A stretch of DNA of 33,720 bases from UBA6019 sp035535055 (GTDB lineage: Bacteria > Chloroflexota > Dormibacteria > Dormibacterales > Dormibacteraceae), in NCBI GenBank assembly GCA_035535055.1, contig DATLQT010000013.1:1-33720 (forward strand), read 5' to 3'. The notes beneath the pieces were generated by a model. That model searched no databases. It was not told the DNA's origin and was given only the letters and a program-made list of their open reading frames with translations. Made by a program: the position numbers and the translations under genes. Shown piece after piece: positions 7,203 through 15,026 of the stretch; the stretch's first letter is position 1, and each line of letters starts with the position of its first letter.

Positions 7203-7871
7203 TTAGCTGAACTCGACTGCGATGTAGGCGTAGCCGTTGCGGGCGACAACCCAGGAGGTTGCCACGTAGTGGTAGGGCCCCATGATGTTGGCCCGGTGGT
7301 CGGGGCTGTTCATGAACATGGTGTTGAGCTGGGCGTCGTTGATCCCGGCGGACCAGTAGCCGACGTTCTCACCGGCCTGGCTGCCAAGCCCGCAGCCGAG
7401 GTCCTGGCTGGAACCGCCGGCATGGGAGATGAAGCCCTGGTTGGCCATCCGCAGAGCGTTCTGGTAGGCGATCCCGGCGAGGCAGGAGCTCCAGGTCAGC
7501 GGGCCGAGGCCGGCCGAGGCACGGTCGGAGTTGATGTACGCCTGCTGGGCGGAGCCGACCACGACGGGCGGCGGCGGCGCGGGCCGCGGAGCCAGCGCCA
7601 CGTGCACGGGTGCGACGTAGGCCGAGGCCGCTGGAGCCGCGGGGGCCGCTGCCGGCGCGGCGGGGGCCGGGGGTGTGGGGGGCGGGACCCGCGTCGGCCG
7701 GCCGAGGTGCAAGGTATCGGCGTCGGTGCCGAGCGGCGACAGGCTAACTGTGGTCAGCGTGCGTGCTGCCACAGAACGATGGCTCGTCAGCGGGGCGGCC
7801 AGGGCGTGCCCGCCGACGGCGACGGTTAGGACGGCGATCAGCGCCGCCACGAGCTTCGCGATCGAGGTCAA
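7203..7871 (-). CDS. Secreted CAP/SCP-domain protein (YkwD-like)
   Basis: The protein has 222 residues. The start is taken at TTG 7871 because GGAGGT (7881-7886) lies 9 nt upstream and the frame then opens with a signal peptide (residues 1-26, TSIAKLVAALIAVLTVAVGG, cut near ALA-AP). A Pro/Ala-rich linker (60-105) leads to a CAP domain (105-222) with the cavity residues His150 (ISHAGG), Glu168 (AGENVGY) and His192 (SPDHRANIM). Two cysteines (130, 160) may form a disulfide. CAP proteins are extracytoplasmic and often bind metal or lipids; the enzymatic role of bacterial members is unclear. A 190-nt G+C-rich leader precedes the gene, in which I could not identify a known riboswitch. Confidence 0.9.
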   Translation of the reverse strand: MTSIAKLVAALIAVLTVAVGGHALAAPLTSHRSVAARTLTTVSLSPLGTDADTLHLGRPTRVPPPTPPAPAAPAAAPAAPAASAYVAPVHVALAPRPAPPPPVVVGSAQQAYINSDRASAGLGPLTWSSCLAGIAYQNALRMANQGFISHAGGSSQDLGCGLGSQAGENVGYWSAGINDAQLNTMFMNSPDHRANIMGPYHYVATSWVVARNGYAYIAVEFS

Positions 7872-8106
7872 GACTTCGGTACCTCCCGGTTGGTCTCGAC
7901 CGACCCTTGGATTCCCAGCCAGGTGGCCGGGGGCCGGTCGCACGATTCAGGAGGTGCACCGTCTCAGGGCCAGGGGCCGATGCCGGACCGGGGAAGTAAG
8001 GATGTCTCAAGGAATGCCGACAATCCGGGTATATGGCGTTACCCGGGAGGGGCCGTCGGGATAGCCGGTAGACCGACTATCAGTTCAAGCGACGGCGGCT
8101 ACCGCC

Positions 8107-8565
8107 TCAGAGGACGGGGCGGGTCCTGGGAGTGAGCAGGATCCGGATCAGGGCGACCAGGGCCCAGCCGATCAGCACATAGATCGCGATCGCGATCAGT
8201 GACTCCGGCTCGAGGATGTAGTTGCCGGCTCCGGTGGCGGCGAAGATGCCCCGGAAGGGCCCCACCAGCGGGCCGGTCACCCCGTAGATGAAGCGGACGA
8301 AGTCGGCCTGCGTCGAGGCTCCGAGCAGCTTCATGAAGAAACGGATCGCCAGCAGGCTGGCGATCAACCCGGTCACGAACCAGATCACCCGTTCGGCGCG
8401 GGGGTCGTAGGCGCCGACGGTCGTGCGGGAGTAGTAGCTGCTGGAGCCGGGCCTTAACGCGGCTGCCGGCGGAACCCCGGCGACGGGGGACATCGGTCCG
8501 GCCGGCGGCTCGGGCGCGGGATCGCTCTCGGTGCGCTGCCAGCGCTCCTCCTCAACAGGTCCCAT
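8107..8565 (-). CDS. YggT-family membrane protein
   Basis: The protein has 152 residues. The Pro-rich cytosolic N-terminus (1-60) is followed by a YggT unit: TM at about 73-95 (VIWFVTGLIASLLAIRFFMK), a re-entrant FIYGVTGPLVGPFRGIF segment (113-129) and a final TM (136-158 region, SLIAIAIYVLIGWALVALI). YggT proteins have a loosely defined role in cell division, osmotic tolerance or membrane organisation. AGAGGAG precedes the ATG by 7 nt. The gene is divergent from the sortase across an A+T-rich spacer. Confidence 0.85.
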   Translation of the reverse strand: MGPVEEERWQRTESDPAPEPPAGPMSPVAGVPPAAALRPGSSSYYSRTTVGAYDPRAERVIWFVTGLIASLLAIRFFMKLLGASTQADFVRFIYGVTGPLVGPFRGIFAATGAGNYILEPESLIAIAIYVLIGWALVALIRILLTPRTRPVL

Positions 8566-8736
8566 GGCGCAACTCCTCTTTCAATCTCTTCACTGCCTTC
8601 TGCATATAGCGCCTTTATATATCTTACAGTCAGGTTGTCGGAACGATACTTTATCGGTATGTCAAACTAGACGCAAATATGATAGCCAGACGCACCCCTT
8701 TTCAATTCGACGCCAGGGGGACGCTCACGGCCCAGG
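8566..8736. promoter_or_regulatory. A+T-rich divergent promoter region, YggT / sortase
   Basis: This is the most A+T-rich stretch of the window. On the minus strand it holds TATATA-type boxes (about 8610-8620). On the plus strand TTGTCG (8636) lies 17 bp from TATGTC (8659), and TATGAT lies further on (about 8678). Both genes therefore have leadered transcripts here. Confidence 0.5.
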
Positions 8737-9357
8737 ATGAATCTTGTCCTGCGTCTTGTGGGATTCGCCTGCCTGGCCGCCGGCCTCGCTCTGCTCGGCG
8801 CCTTCGGCTACGGGATGGTCAGCGGCATCCTCCAATCCCGCCACGACACGTCCGTCTGGAAACATCAGGTGGCGCTGACCCCGCCTCCCGCGACACCCGC
8901 CCCCGAGCCCGCCCCCAACCTGATGCAGCCGGTGAACGGGGTTGACTTCGCCATCCGCGTGCCGCGCCTCGGCTATTACGCGGCGGTGCGAGAAGGCGTC
9001 GGGCTCGGGGTCCTCTACAGCGGGCCGGGGCATTATTCCGAGACTCCCTGGCCGGGCCAGGTGGGGATGGTCGGGGTGGCCGCCCACAACGTCTACTGGA
9101 TCGACTTTCCGCAGCTTGTGAAGGGGGACGAGGTCGATCTTGAGACGCGCTACGGGACCTTCCGGTACGCGGTGACGGGGTCACGGATCGTCCAACCCGA
9201 CGACCGCACCATCCTGGTCCAGGGACCGGGCCGGCACCTGACCCTCACCACCTGCTGGCCAACCTGGGCGGGGTCTTTCGCGACCCAGCGGTACGTGATC
9301 TTCACCGACCAGGTGTACCCGGCGCAGCCGCGCAGCACCCCGATAATCACCGGCTGA
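8737..9357 (+). CDS. Sortase (class D/E-like transpeptidase)
   Basis: The protein has 206 residues. An N-terminal membrane anchor (3-30) and a Pro-rich linker (48-62) precede the sortase beta-barrel. The catalytic triad is visible: His117 (VAAHNVYW), Cys173 (LTLTTCWP, the TLxTC motif) and Arg184 (FATQRYVIF). Sortases cleave a C-terminal LPxTG/LAxTG-type signal of exported proteins and join it to the cell wall or to pilins. No clear sortase substrate is present in the window, so it is probably a housekeeping enzyme. The His motif is AAHN rather than TGHR. Confidence 0.9.
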   Translation: MNLVLRLVGFACLAAGLALLGAFGYGMVSGILQSRHDTSVWKHQVALTPPPATPAPEPAPNLMQPVNGVDFAIRVPRLGYYAAVREGVGLGVLYSGPGHYSETPWPGQVGMVGVAAHNVYWIDFPQLVKGDEVDLETRYGTFRYAVTGSRIVQPDDRTILVQGPGRHLTLTTCWPTWAGSFATQRYVIFTDQVYPAQPRSTPIITG

Positions 9358-9397
9358 CTGAGGGACGCCGCCCCGCCCCTCTAACCCCTCGACCAAA

Positions 9398-9432
9398 CGA
9401 CCCGCCCTCGGGGATTTTCCCTTCGGCGGTCG
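9398..9432 (+). terminator. Hairpin after the sortase gene, possible terminator
   Basis: CGACC-c-GCC pairs with GGC-GGTCG around an 18-nt loop. There is no T-run, so termination is uncertain. Confidence 0.35.
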
Positions 9433-9500
9433 GCGTAGGCATGAATTGGGTCCTGGGCTCAGCACCGCGGTTAAGGCGGCCACCGCCCGGTGCGCCGCGA

Positions 9501-9506
9501 TAGCCT
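9501..9506 (+). promoter_or_regulatory. Leaderless-type -10 box of the cupin gene
   Basis: TAGCCT lies 9 nt before the ATG at 9516. Confidence 0.45.
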
Positions 9507-9515
9507 TCCGAAACG

Positions 9516-9893
9516 ATGGGCCCCGACGCGGTCGCTCCCGACGGCTCCGAGATCTATTTCAAGGTCGGCGACGCCGAGAGGGCGAGCCTGGTCGAGGTCC
9601 GTCTCGCCCCCGGGATGGTGTCGCGGCCGGTCCGCCACCTGACCGTCGAAGAGATCTGGTACGTCACCTCGGGTCGAGGCCGGGTCTGGCGCCAGCCGCG
9701 CGATGGAACGGCCGCTACCACGGTGACGGTGGCTCCCGGCGATGCGCTGCGGATACCCACCGGCTGGGCCTTCCAGTTCGCCGCTGAGGTGGACGGTGAG
9801 CTCCGCTTCGCCTGTTTCACGAGCCCTCCCTGGCCGGGCCAGGCGGAGGCGGTCCCGGTCGACCAGGGCGGGCTGGGTCCTCCGAGCGTCTAG
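9516..9893 (+). CDS. Single-domain cupin protein
   Basis: The protein has 125 residues. It shows cupin motif 1 (VRHLTVEEIWYVTSGRGRVW, about residues 40-60) and motif 2 (GDALRIPTGWAFQF, about 74-88). In motif 1 the usual G(x)5HxH(x)3-4E(x)6G is altered: one His and the Glu-Glu pair before the IWYV strand remain, and motif 2 has lost its His (TGWAFQF instead of P...H.F). Metal binding is therefore doubtful. Small cupins of this type bind or isomerise small polar molecules; no substrate can be named. The 3' end overlaps the antisense Cys-rich ORF. Confidence 0.8.
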   Translation: MGPDAVAPDGSEIYFKVGDAERASLVEVRLAPGMVSRPVRHLTVEEIWYVTSGRGRVWRQPRDGTAATTVTVAPGDALRIPTGWAFQFAAEVDGELRFACFTSPPWPGQAEAVPVDQGGLGPPSV

Positions 9894-10056
9894 CGAAGCC
9901 CCGGCAGCTGAGCACCGGCAACCGCGGGTAGCGCGGGAAGGCGGGATCGGTCGCGGAGAGCTGGCAGAGCCGGAAGCTCGATCGCGCGCCCCCCACCAGG
10001 CGCGAGTTCAGGCAGTCCGCGCAGAGGCCGGGGTCGGGTGCGTAGCTAGGCGGCAT
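9817..10056 (-). CDS. Small four-cysteine protein (probable zinc-ribbon type)
   Basis: The protein has 79 residues with CADC near the N-terminus (residues 12-15), a third Cys in SSFRLC and a fourth in YPRLPVLSC. The combination CxxC ... SFxxC ... DPxFPRYPRLPVLxC resembles a conserved family of short actinobacterial proteins, recognised from memory and without an assigned function. After the last Cys the frame runs on for about 28 Pro/Arg-rich residues antisense to the cupin 3' end, which may be non-conserved extension. ATG 10056 is divergent from the first PBP gene, with A+T-rich promoter sequence (TTATCT, 11 nt upstream) between them. Confidence 0.6.
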   Translation of the reverse strand: MPPSYAPDPGLCADCLNSRLVGGARSSFRLCQLSATDPAFPRYPRLPVLSCRGFARRSEDPARPGRPGPPPPGPAREGS

Positions 10057-10111
10057 TTCTGCCCACTAGATAACATATGCATGTGCGGTATCAGGTTTCC
10101 TACCTCTGCCG
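10057..10111. promoter_or_regulatory. Divergent promoter spacer, small Cys protein / PBP pair
   Basis: The 55-bp A+T-rich spacer holds TTATCT on the minus strand and CATATG/TATCAG boxes on the plus strand. No Shine-Dalgarno precedes the PBP start. Confidence 0.4.
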
Positions 10112-12160
10112 ATGGTGAATTCACGGCCATCGAAGCACCTGCTCGGCGGCGATGCGCAACCGCCCGGGGTGGGGACGGGGATCGACAGCCGAAGGGTCGT
10201 GGCGATCGTCTTTTTGGTGATCGCCACGATGGTCACGGCGAGCCTGGGCTGGGCCTACGGTGAGATGCAGTCGCTGCCCGACCCGAGCGCGGTCGCCGGG
10301 GTGGTCGGCAACGCGATAGTCGTTTACGACCGCACCGGGCACGTCCTCGGCGAGCGCGATCCCGAGGGTCAGTACCACGTCGCTTTGAAGCTTGGCCAGA
10401 TGGGCCGCTATGCTCCGGCCGCGACGCTCGCGGCCGAGGACCGCTCCTTCTACCAGCACGGCGCCATCGACCCGCTCGGCCTGGGCCGCGCCATCGCGGT
10501 GGACGTCACCTCGGGCAGTGCCGCCGAGGGCGGCAGCACCATCACCCAGCAGCTGGTCAAGTTCACCCTGCTCGGCTCCGAGAAGACCATCTCTCGCAAG
10601 GTCCAGGAGGTGATGCTCGCCTACACGCTCGAGCACCGCTACAGCAAGAACCAGATCCTCGAGATGTACCTCAACCGCGTCTATTACGGGCACGGCGCCT
10701 ACGGGATCGGGTCGGCCGCCCAGACCTACTTCGGCGCCGGCACCAAGGCCGCCGACCTGAGCCCGGCCCAGGCGGCATTTTTGGCCGGCATCCTGGCGGC
10801 GCCGACCGCCTACGACCCGTTCCTGCATTACGACCTCGCCCGGGAGCGCGAGCTCTACGTGCTGAAGGGCATGGTGAGCACCGGCGCCCTGACCCAGGCG
10901 GAGGAGAAGAAGGCCGCGGCGGAGGACATCAAGTCAGAGCTGACGCTCGACTTCTCCTACCGAACCTCCGTCGCGCCGCACTTCGTGGATTACGTGATCT
11001 CGAGCCTCGAGAACCGCCTCGGGTCGGCCACAGTCCACCAGGGCGGGCTCTCGGTCTACACCACCATCGACCCGGTCCTCCAGCAGCTGGCCGAGCAGTC
11101 GGTCGCCAACGGCGTCTCCCGTCTCTCCCCGACGGGCGTCAACAACGGCGACCTGCTGGCGGCGAAGCCGTCGACCGGGGAGATCCTCGCCTGGGTCGGG
11201 TCGGCCGACTACGGCAACGCCTCCATCGGCGGCCAGTACGACGTGGTCACCTCCCCCAGGCAACCGGGCTCCAGCTTCAAGCCCTACGTCTATGAGGCGG
11301 CCCTCATGAGCCAGAAGTTCACGGTCGACTCGACCGTCAACGACACACCTCAGAGCTTCGGCGGCTACACGCCCAACGACTACGACAACTCGTACCTGGG
11401 GCAGATGTGCCTCAAGACCGCCCTCCAGCAATCGCGGAACATCCCCGCCGTCGAGACGGCCTCCAAGGTCGGGATGGGGCCGATCATCGACCTCGCCACC
11501 CGGATGGGCATTCGGGACCCGCTCGACCCGACCCTGCCGACCGCCATCGGCGCCAGCCCGGTGACCCTGTTCGACCAGGTCCAGGGCTACCAGGTGTTCG
11601 CGAACAACGGAACCAAAGTGCCGCTCCACGGGGTCACCAAGGTGGTCGACCGGAGCGGGCAGACGATCTACTCGGCCAGCCCCCAGGGCGGCTCGACGCA
11701 GGTGCTGACGCCTGCCCAGGCCTACCTCATGACCTGGATCCTGAAGGACTACCAGAAGACCTGGAACTTCCCCTGGAACCGCCAGATGGCAAGCAAGACG
11801 GGCACCACGGGCGCCGCCTCGAAGGCGCCGACGGACGCCTGGATCATGGCCTACAACCCCGACGTGGTGGTCGGCTCGTGGGTCGGCAACACCGGGGCCA
11901 ACGGCCAGGGCGGCAGCATCAACACCTATGGCGAGGCGGTCGCCGACGACCTCCTCGCCGAGTTCATCAACGGCCTGCCCGGCGGCTTCGGCGACTGGTA
12001 CGCGCAGCCGCCGGGCCTGGTCGCGGCCAAGAAGTCGGGCGATCCGCTCCTGCCGGGCACGGAAACGCTTCCGGCCTGCAGCAGCGGCGCCGCGACCGCG
12101 AAGGCCGGAGGCGGTGGCAACCCGGGAGGAGGTGGCGGCGGCCACCACGGCAAGCCATGA
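10112..12160 (+). CDS. Class A penicillin-binding protein 1 (glycosyltransferase plus transpeptidase)
   Basis: The protein has 682 residues. A short cytosolic N-terminus and one TM (27-48) anchor it. The GT51 domain has the catalytic Glu109 in AAEDRSFYQHGAID and GGSTITQQLVK (140-150), followed by QILEMYLNRVYYGHGAYG. The transpeptidase domain has SxxK at Ser387-Lys390 (PGSSFKPYV), SxN (SRN in QQSRNIPAVET) and KTGTTG. It polymerises and cross-links peptidoglycan on the outer side of the membrane. The C-terminus ends in a Gly/His-rich run. ATG 10112 sits in an A+T-rich divergent spacer, and the stop overlaps the next PBP start as ATGA, so the two are translationally coupled. Confidence 0.95.
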   Translation: MVNSRPSKHLLGGDAQPPGVGTGIDSRRVVAIVFLVIATMVTASLGWAYGEMQSLPDPSAVAGVVGNAIVVYDRTGHVLGERDPEGQYHVALKLGQMGRYAPAATLAAEDRSFYQHGAIDPLGLGRAIAVDVTSGSAAEGGSTITQQLVKFTLLGSEKTISRKVQEVMLAYTLEHRYSKNQILEMYLNRVYYGHGAYGIGSAAQTYFGAGTKAADLSPAQAAFLAGILAAPTAYDPFLHYDLARERELYVLKGMVSTGALTQAEEKKAAAEDIKSELTLDFSYRTSVAPHFVDYVISSLENRLGSATVHQGGLSVYTTIDPVLQQLAEQSVANGVSRLSPTGVNNGDLLAAKPSTGEILAWVGSADYGNASIGGQYDVVTSPRQPGSSFKPYVYEAALMSQKFTVDSTVNDTPQSFGGYTPNDYDNSYLGQMCLKTALQQSRNIPAVETASKVGMGPIIDLATRMGIRDPLDPTLPTAIGASPVTLFDQVQGYQVFANNGTKVPLHGVTKVVDRSGQTIYSASPQGGSTQVLTPAQAYLMTWILKDYQKTWNFPWNRQMASKTGTTGAASKAPTDAWIMAYNPDVVVGSWVGNTGANGQGGSINTYGEAVADDLLAEFINGLPGGFGDWYAQPPGLVAAKKSGDPLLPGTETLPACSSGAATAKAGGGGNPGGGGGGHHGKP

Positions 12161-14301
12161 GGCCCCGCGCCTCGATCGGCCCCAACCGCGGCTCGCTCGC
12201 CACCACGGGCCGCGGGGAGCGGCTGAAGGCCTGGCTCGCCACCGGCTGGGGCCGCGCGACCATCCCCGGTCTGATCGGACTGGTCCTGCTCTCGGGCTAC
12301 GTGCTCTGGACCTTGCGGGACCTTCCTAGTCCCGGCCAGCAGGACGGGCTCGCGAACACCATCACCATCTTCGACCGGAAGGGCCGCGTCATCGAGGAGC
12401 GCAACGCGCAGGGCCAGTACCACAAGGTGATGACGCTGAAGCAGATGGGCGGTTACGGGCCGGCGGCGACCCTGGCCGCAGAGGACCGCTCCTTCTACCA
12501 CGAGGGCGCCATCAACTGGATCTCGACGTTCCGGGCCGCTTTCATCGACCTCACCAGCGGGCAGGTGCAGGAGGGCGGCAGCACCATCACCCAGCAGCTG
12601 GTCAAAATCCAGCTGCTCACCCCTCAGCGGTCGATCCTGCGCAAGGTCCAGGAGGCGATCCTGGCCACCGGCATGGAGGTGCGCTACTCCAAGGACCAGG
12701 TGCTGGAGATGTACCTCAACCGCGTCTACTACGGCCACAACGCATACGGGCTCGGCGCCGCCGCCGAGGTCTACTTCAGCAAGGAGCCGAAAGATCTCTC
12801 GCCCGCGCAGGCCGCCTTCCTTGCCGGTCTGATCCCGGCGCCGGTGGCTTATGACCCCCAGACCCACTTCGACCTGGCCCGGGAGCGCCAGCTCTACGTC
12901 CTCCACGGAATGGTCGCCACCGGCGCCCTGAGCTCCGCCGCCGAGAAGACGGCCGAGGCCGAGAACATCCAGTCCGAGCTCAAGTACAACTCGGCGGCGC
13001 GGCAGTCCAAGGCGCCGCACTTCGTAGACTACGTGATCGGCAAGCTCGAACAGGACTACGGGGCCGCGGCCGTCCAGCAGGGAGGCTTCAACGTCTACAC
13101 GACGCTGGACCTCGACCTCCAGCAGCTGGCCAACCAGTCCGTCCAGCAGGGCGTCCAGGATCTCTCCGCCTACAACGTCAACAACGCCGACTTCCTGGCC
13201 GTCAAGCCGGACACCGGCGAGGTGCTGGCCTGGGTCGGATCGGCCGACTACTACAACGACCAGATCGGTGGCCAGTACGACGTGGTCCTCAGCCCGCGCC
13301 AGCCGGGCTCGTCCTTCAAGCCCTATGTCTACGAGTCGGCCTTCAAGGACCGGGTGCTGACGCCCGGAAGCTACGTCGACGACACTCCCCAGACCTTTGG
13401 TGGGAACTTCAAGCCAACCGACTTCGACGGCAAGTACCTGGGCCGGATCACGGCCCGCAAGGCGCTTGTCATGTCGCGCAACATCCCGGCCGTCGAGACC
13501 GGCGTCAAGGACGGGATGACCAACGTCGACAACCTCGCCCAGGCCGCGGGCATCACGAGCCCGCTCGACCCGGTTCCCGACACCGCCATCGGCGGCAGTG
13601 CCATCACGCTCTATGAGCACATCCAGGGCTTCGCGACCTTCGCCAACCAGGGCACCAAGGAACCTTTGATCTCGATCACCAAGATCACCGACACCCGCGG
13701 CAACCTCCTGAGCGAGACCACGCCGGGCAGCCAGGACGGCAAGGAGATCGTGATGACGCCGGCGGAGGCCTACCTCATCACCGACATCCTCAAGGGCTAT
13801 CAGAACCAGTGGCACTTCGGCTGGAACAAGCAGATGGCGGCCAAGACGGGGACGACCGGGGCGACCTCCAACCAGACGCGCGACGCCTGGATTTTGGCCT
13901 ACAACTCGGACATCGTGGCCGGGACCTGGGCCGGCAACACGCAGGCCAACGGCGGGGGCGGGCAGATCAACGCTTACGGCGAGCTGCTCGGTGACACGAT
14001 CATGAAGTACTTCGTCAACGGGCTCCCTGCGCAGTACAACAACTTCATCCAGCGGCCGGACGGGATCGTCGACGGAACCGCCTGCGACGGGACCAAGGAC
14101 ATCTTCCTTACCGGCACCCAAAACCTCGCCTGCAACAAGCCGTCCCCATCGCCGAGCGCCACCACGCCGAGCGCCACGACGCCGAGCCCGACCAACACTC
14201 CGGCACCGGTGACCCCGCTGCCGACCACGACGCCGACGGCCGTCCCGACCATCCTCCCCGCCTCGCCGACGCCCAACCCCTCGCCCACAGCCTCACCGTG
14301 A
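12157..14301 (+). CDS. Class A penicillin-binding protein 2, tandem paralogue with Pro/Thr/Ser-rich tail
   Basis: The protein has 714 residues and the same architecture as its upstream neighbour, which it resembles along its whole length. It has a TM at about 35-55 (TIPGLIGLVLLSGYVLWTL), the GT51 motifs AAEDRSFYHEGAI and GGSTITQQLVKIQLL, and the transpeptidase SxxK at Ser385-Lys388, MSRN and KTGTTG. All catalytic residues remain, so this is not a decayed copy. The last about 55 residues are a Pro/Thr/Ser repeat that probably threads the wall. The frame stays open upstream into the first PBP; the ATG at 12157 was chosen because it gives the ATGA overlap and begins just before the membrane anchor. 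Confidence 0.95.
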   Translation: MRPRASIGPNRGSLATTGRGERLKAWLATGWGRATIPGLIGLVLLSGYVLWTLRDLPSPGQQDGLANTITIFDRKGRVIEERNAQGQYHKVMTLKQMGGYGPAATLAAEDRSFYHEGAINWISTFRAAFIDLTSGQVQEGGSTITQQLVKIQLLTPQRSILRKVQEAILATGMEVRYSKDQVLEMYLNRVYYGHNAYGLGAAAEVYFSKEPKDLSPAQAAFLAGLIPAPVAYDPQTHFDLARERQLYVLHGMVATGALSSAAEKTAEAENIQSELKYNSAARQSKAPHFVDYVIGKLEQDYGAAAVQQGGFNVYTTLDLDLQQLANQSVQQGVQDLSAYNVNNADFLAVKPDTGEVLAWVGSADYYNDQIGGQYDVVLSPRQPGSSFKPYVYESAFKDRVLTPGSYVDDTPQTFGGNFKPTDFDGKYLGRITARKALVMSRNIPAVETGVKDGMTNVDNLAQAAGITSPLDPVPDTAIGGSAITLYEHIQGFATFANQGTKEPLISITKITDTRGNLLSETTPGSQDGKEIVMTPAEAYLITDILKGYQNQWHFGWNKQMAAKTGTTGATSNQTRDAWILAYNSDIVAGTWAGNTQANGGGGQINAYGELLGDTIMKYFVNGLPAQYNNFIQRPDGIVDGTACDGTKDIFLTGTQNLACNKPSPSPSATTPSATTPSPTNTPAPVTPLPTTTPTAVPTILPASPTPNPSPTASP

Positions 14302-14317
14302 CCGGGGGCTGAACCTT

Positions 14318-14343
14318 CCACCAGGCATCCTCTGGGGGTTTTA
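14318..14343 (+). terminator. Weak terminator after the PBP pair
   Basis: CCAG and CTGG form a short stem in ccaggcatcctctgg, followed by gggttttat. Confidence 0.4.
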
Positions 14344-14609
14344 TGTATTGCTGGCGGGGGAGTAGCGGGGAGACTGGCGGGCGCCAACAGAACCCCGTAG
14401 CGGCGGGAGATAGCTTCGCCGGCTGACCAGTCCTCCCGGGCGGGCCGAGGGACGCAAAGGCGTGAGGCGGTCTCCATCCGTCTCGGGGTCTCGACCAGAA
14501 GGTGAGCCGGGGAGTCCGCGTCCTGCGCCTTCCAATCTGCCGAATGGAAGAGGGACGCCTCCGGCATAGGGCAGGCGACACGACACCAGTTCGGGTACAG
14601 ACTCGGCTG
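14344..14609 (+). other. Structured non-coding stretch before the response regulator
   Basis: No gene is visible in these 266 nt. The sequence is G+C-rich with several short inverted repeats. GGGACGCAAAGGC (about 14449-14461) resembles the 3' strand of the c-di-GMP-I (GEMM) aptamer, and the segment GCCGGCTGACC (about 14418-14428) could pair with it, but the canonical GGCAAACC is absent. It may be a diverged leader RNA or nothing. A TACAGA box (14596-14601) 8 nt before the response-regulator ATG argues that transcription starts after it. Confidence 0.3.
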
Positions 14610-15008
14610 ATGCCCAGACCCGCCTCCCATCCGGGCCAGGTCCTCGTCGCCGACGATGACCCGGTCAACGCGGAACTGCTCCAAGACCTGCTCGAATCAC
14701 GTGGCTGGCGGGTCGACGTCGCCGGGGATGGTGCGGCAGCTCTCGCGAGGATGGCTAAACATCATTACGACCTGCTCCTGCTCGACCTTCACATGCCCAA
14801 GGTCGACGGGGTCGACCTGCTTCGCATCGCCCAGGAGGGCAACGTGCCCCGCCCCGGGTGGGTGGTGGTGGTGACCGCCGACCTCATGTACGGGATTCGC
14901 GAGGACCTCGCGAACATGGGGGCCGATGCGCTGCTGAGCAAGCCGATCAACATCTCCGCGCTGCTCAACATCCTGGCGGAGGCGGAGCTGGCCGCGGCCG
15001 AGGCATGA
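14610..15008 (+). CDS. Single-domain response regulator (CheY-like receiver)
   Basis: The protein has 132 residues and consists only of a receiver domain. The acidic pocket is Asp15-Asp16 (VADDDPVN), the phosphoacceptor Asp59 (LLLLDLHMPKVDG), the switch Thr89 (VVVTAD) and the conserved Lys111 (LSKPI). There is no output domain, so it would act by protein contact or in a phosphorelay. The histidine kinase begins 18 nt downstream, giving a cognate pair. ATG 14610 was chosen over an earlier in-frame ATG at 14502 because the receiver fold starts a few residues later and a -10-like TACAGA lies 8 nt upstream. Confidence 0.88.
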   Translation: MPRPASHPGQVLVADDDPVNAELLQDLLESRGWRVDVAGDGAAALARMAKHHYDLLLLDLHMPKVDGVDLLRIAQEGNVPRPGWVVVVTADLMYGIREDLANMGADALLSKPINISALLNILAEAELAAAEA

Positions 15009-15026
15009 GCAGCGAGGCGAACGGGC

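Noticed and set aside
7872..8060. Possible c-di-AMP or other riboswitch in the CAP gene leader
   Set aside because: A long leader exists, but I could not find the conserved core blocks of the ydaO aptamer or other known classes.
11926..14121. 731-residue minus-strand open frame
   Set aside because: Antisense to the second PBP, which has all catalytic motifs; the antisense product has none.
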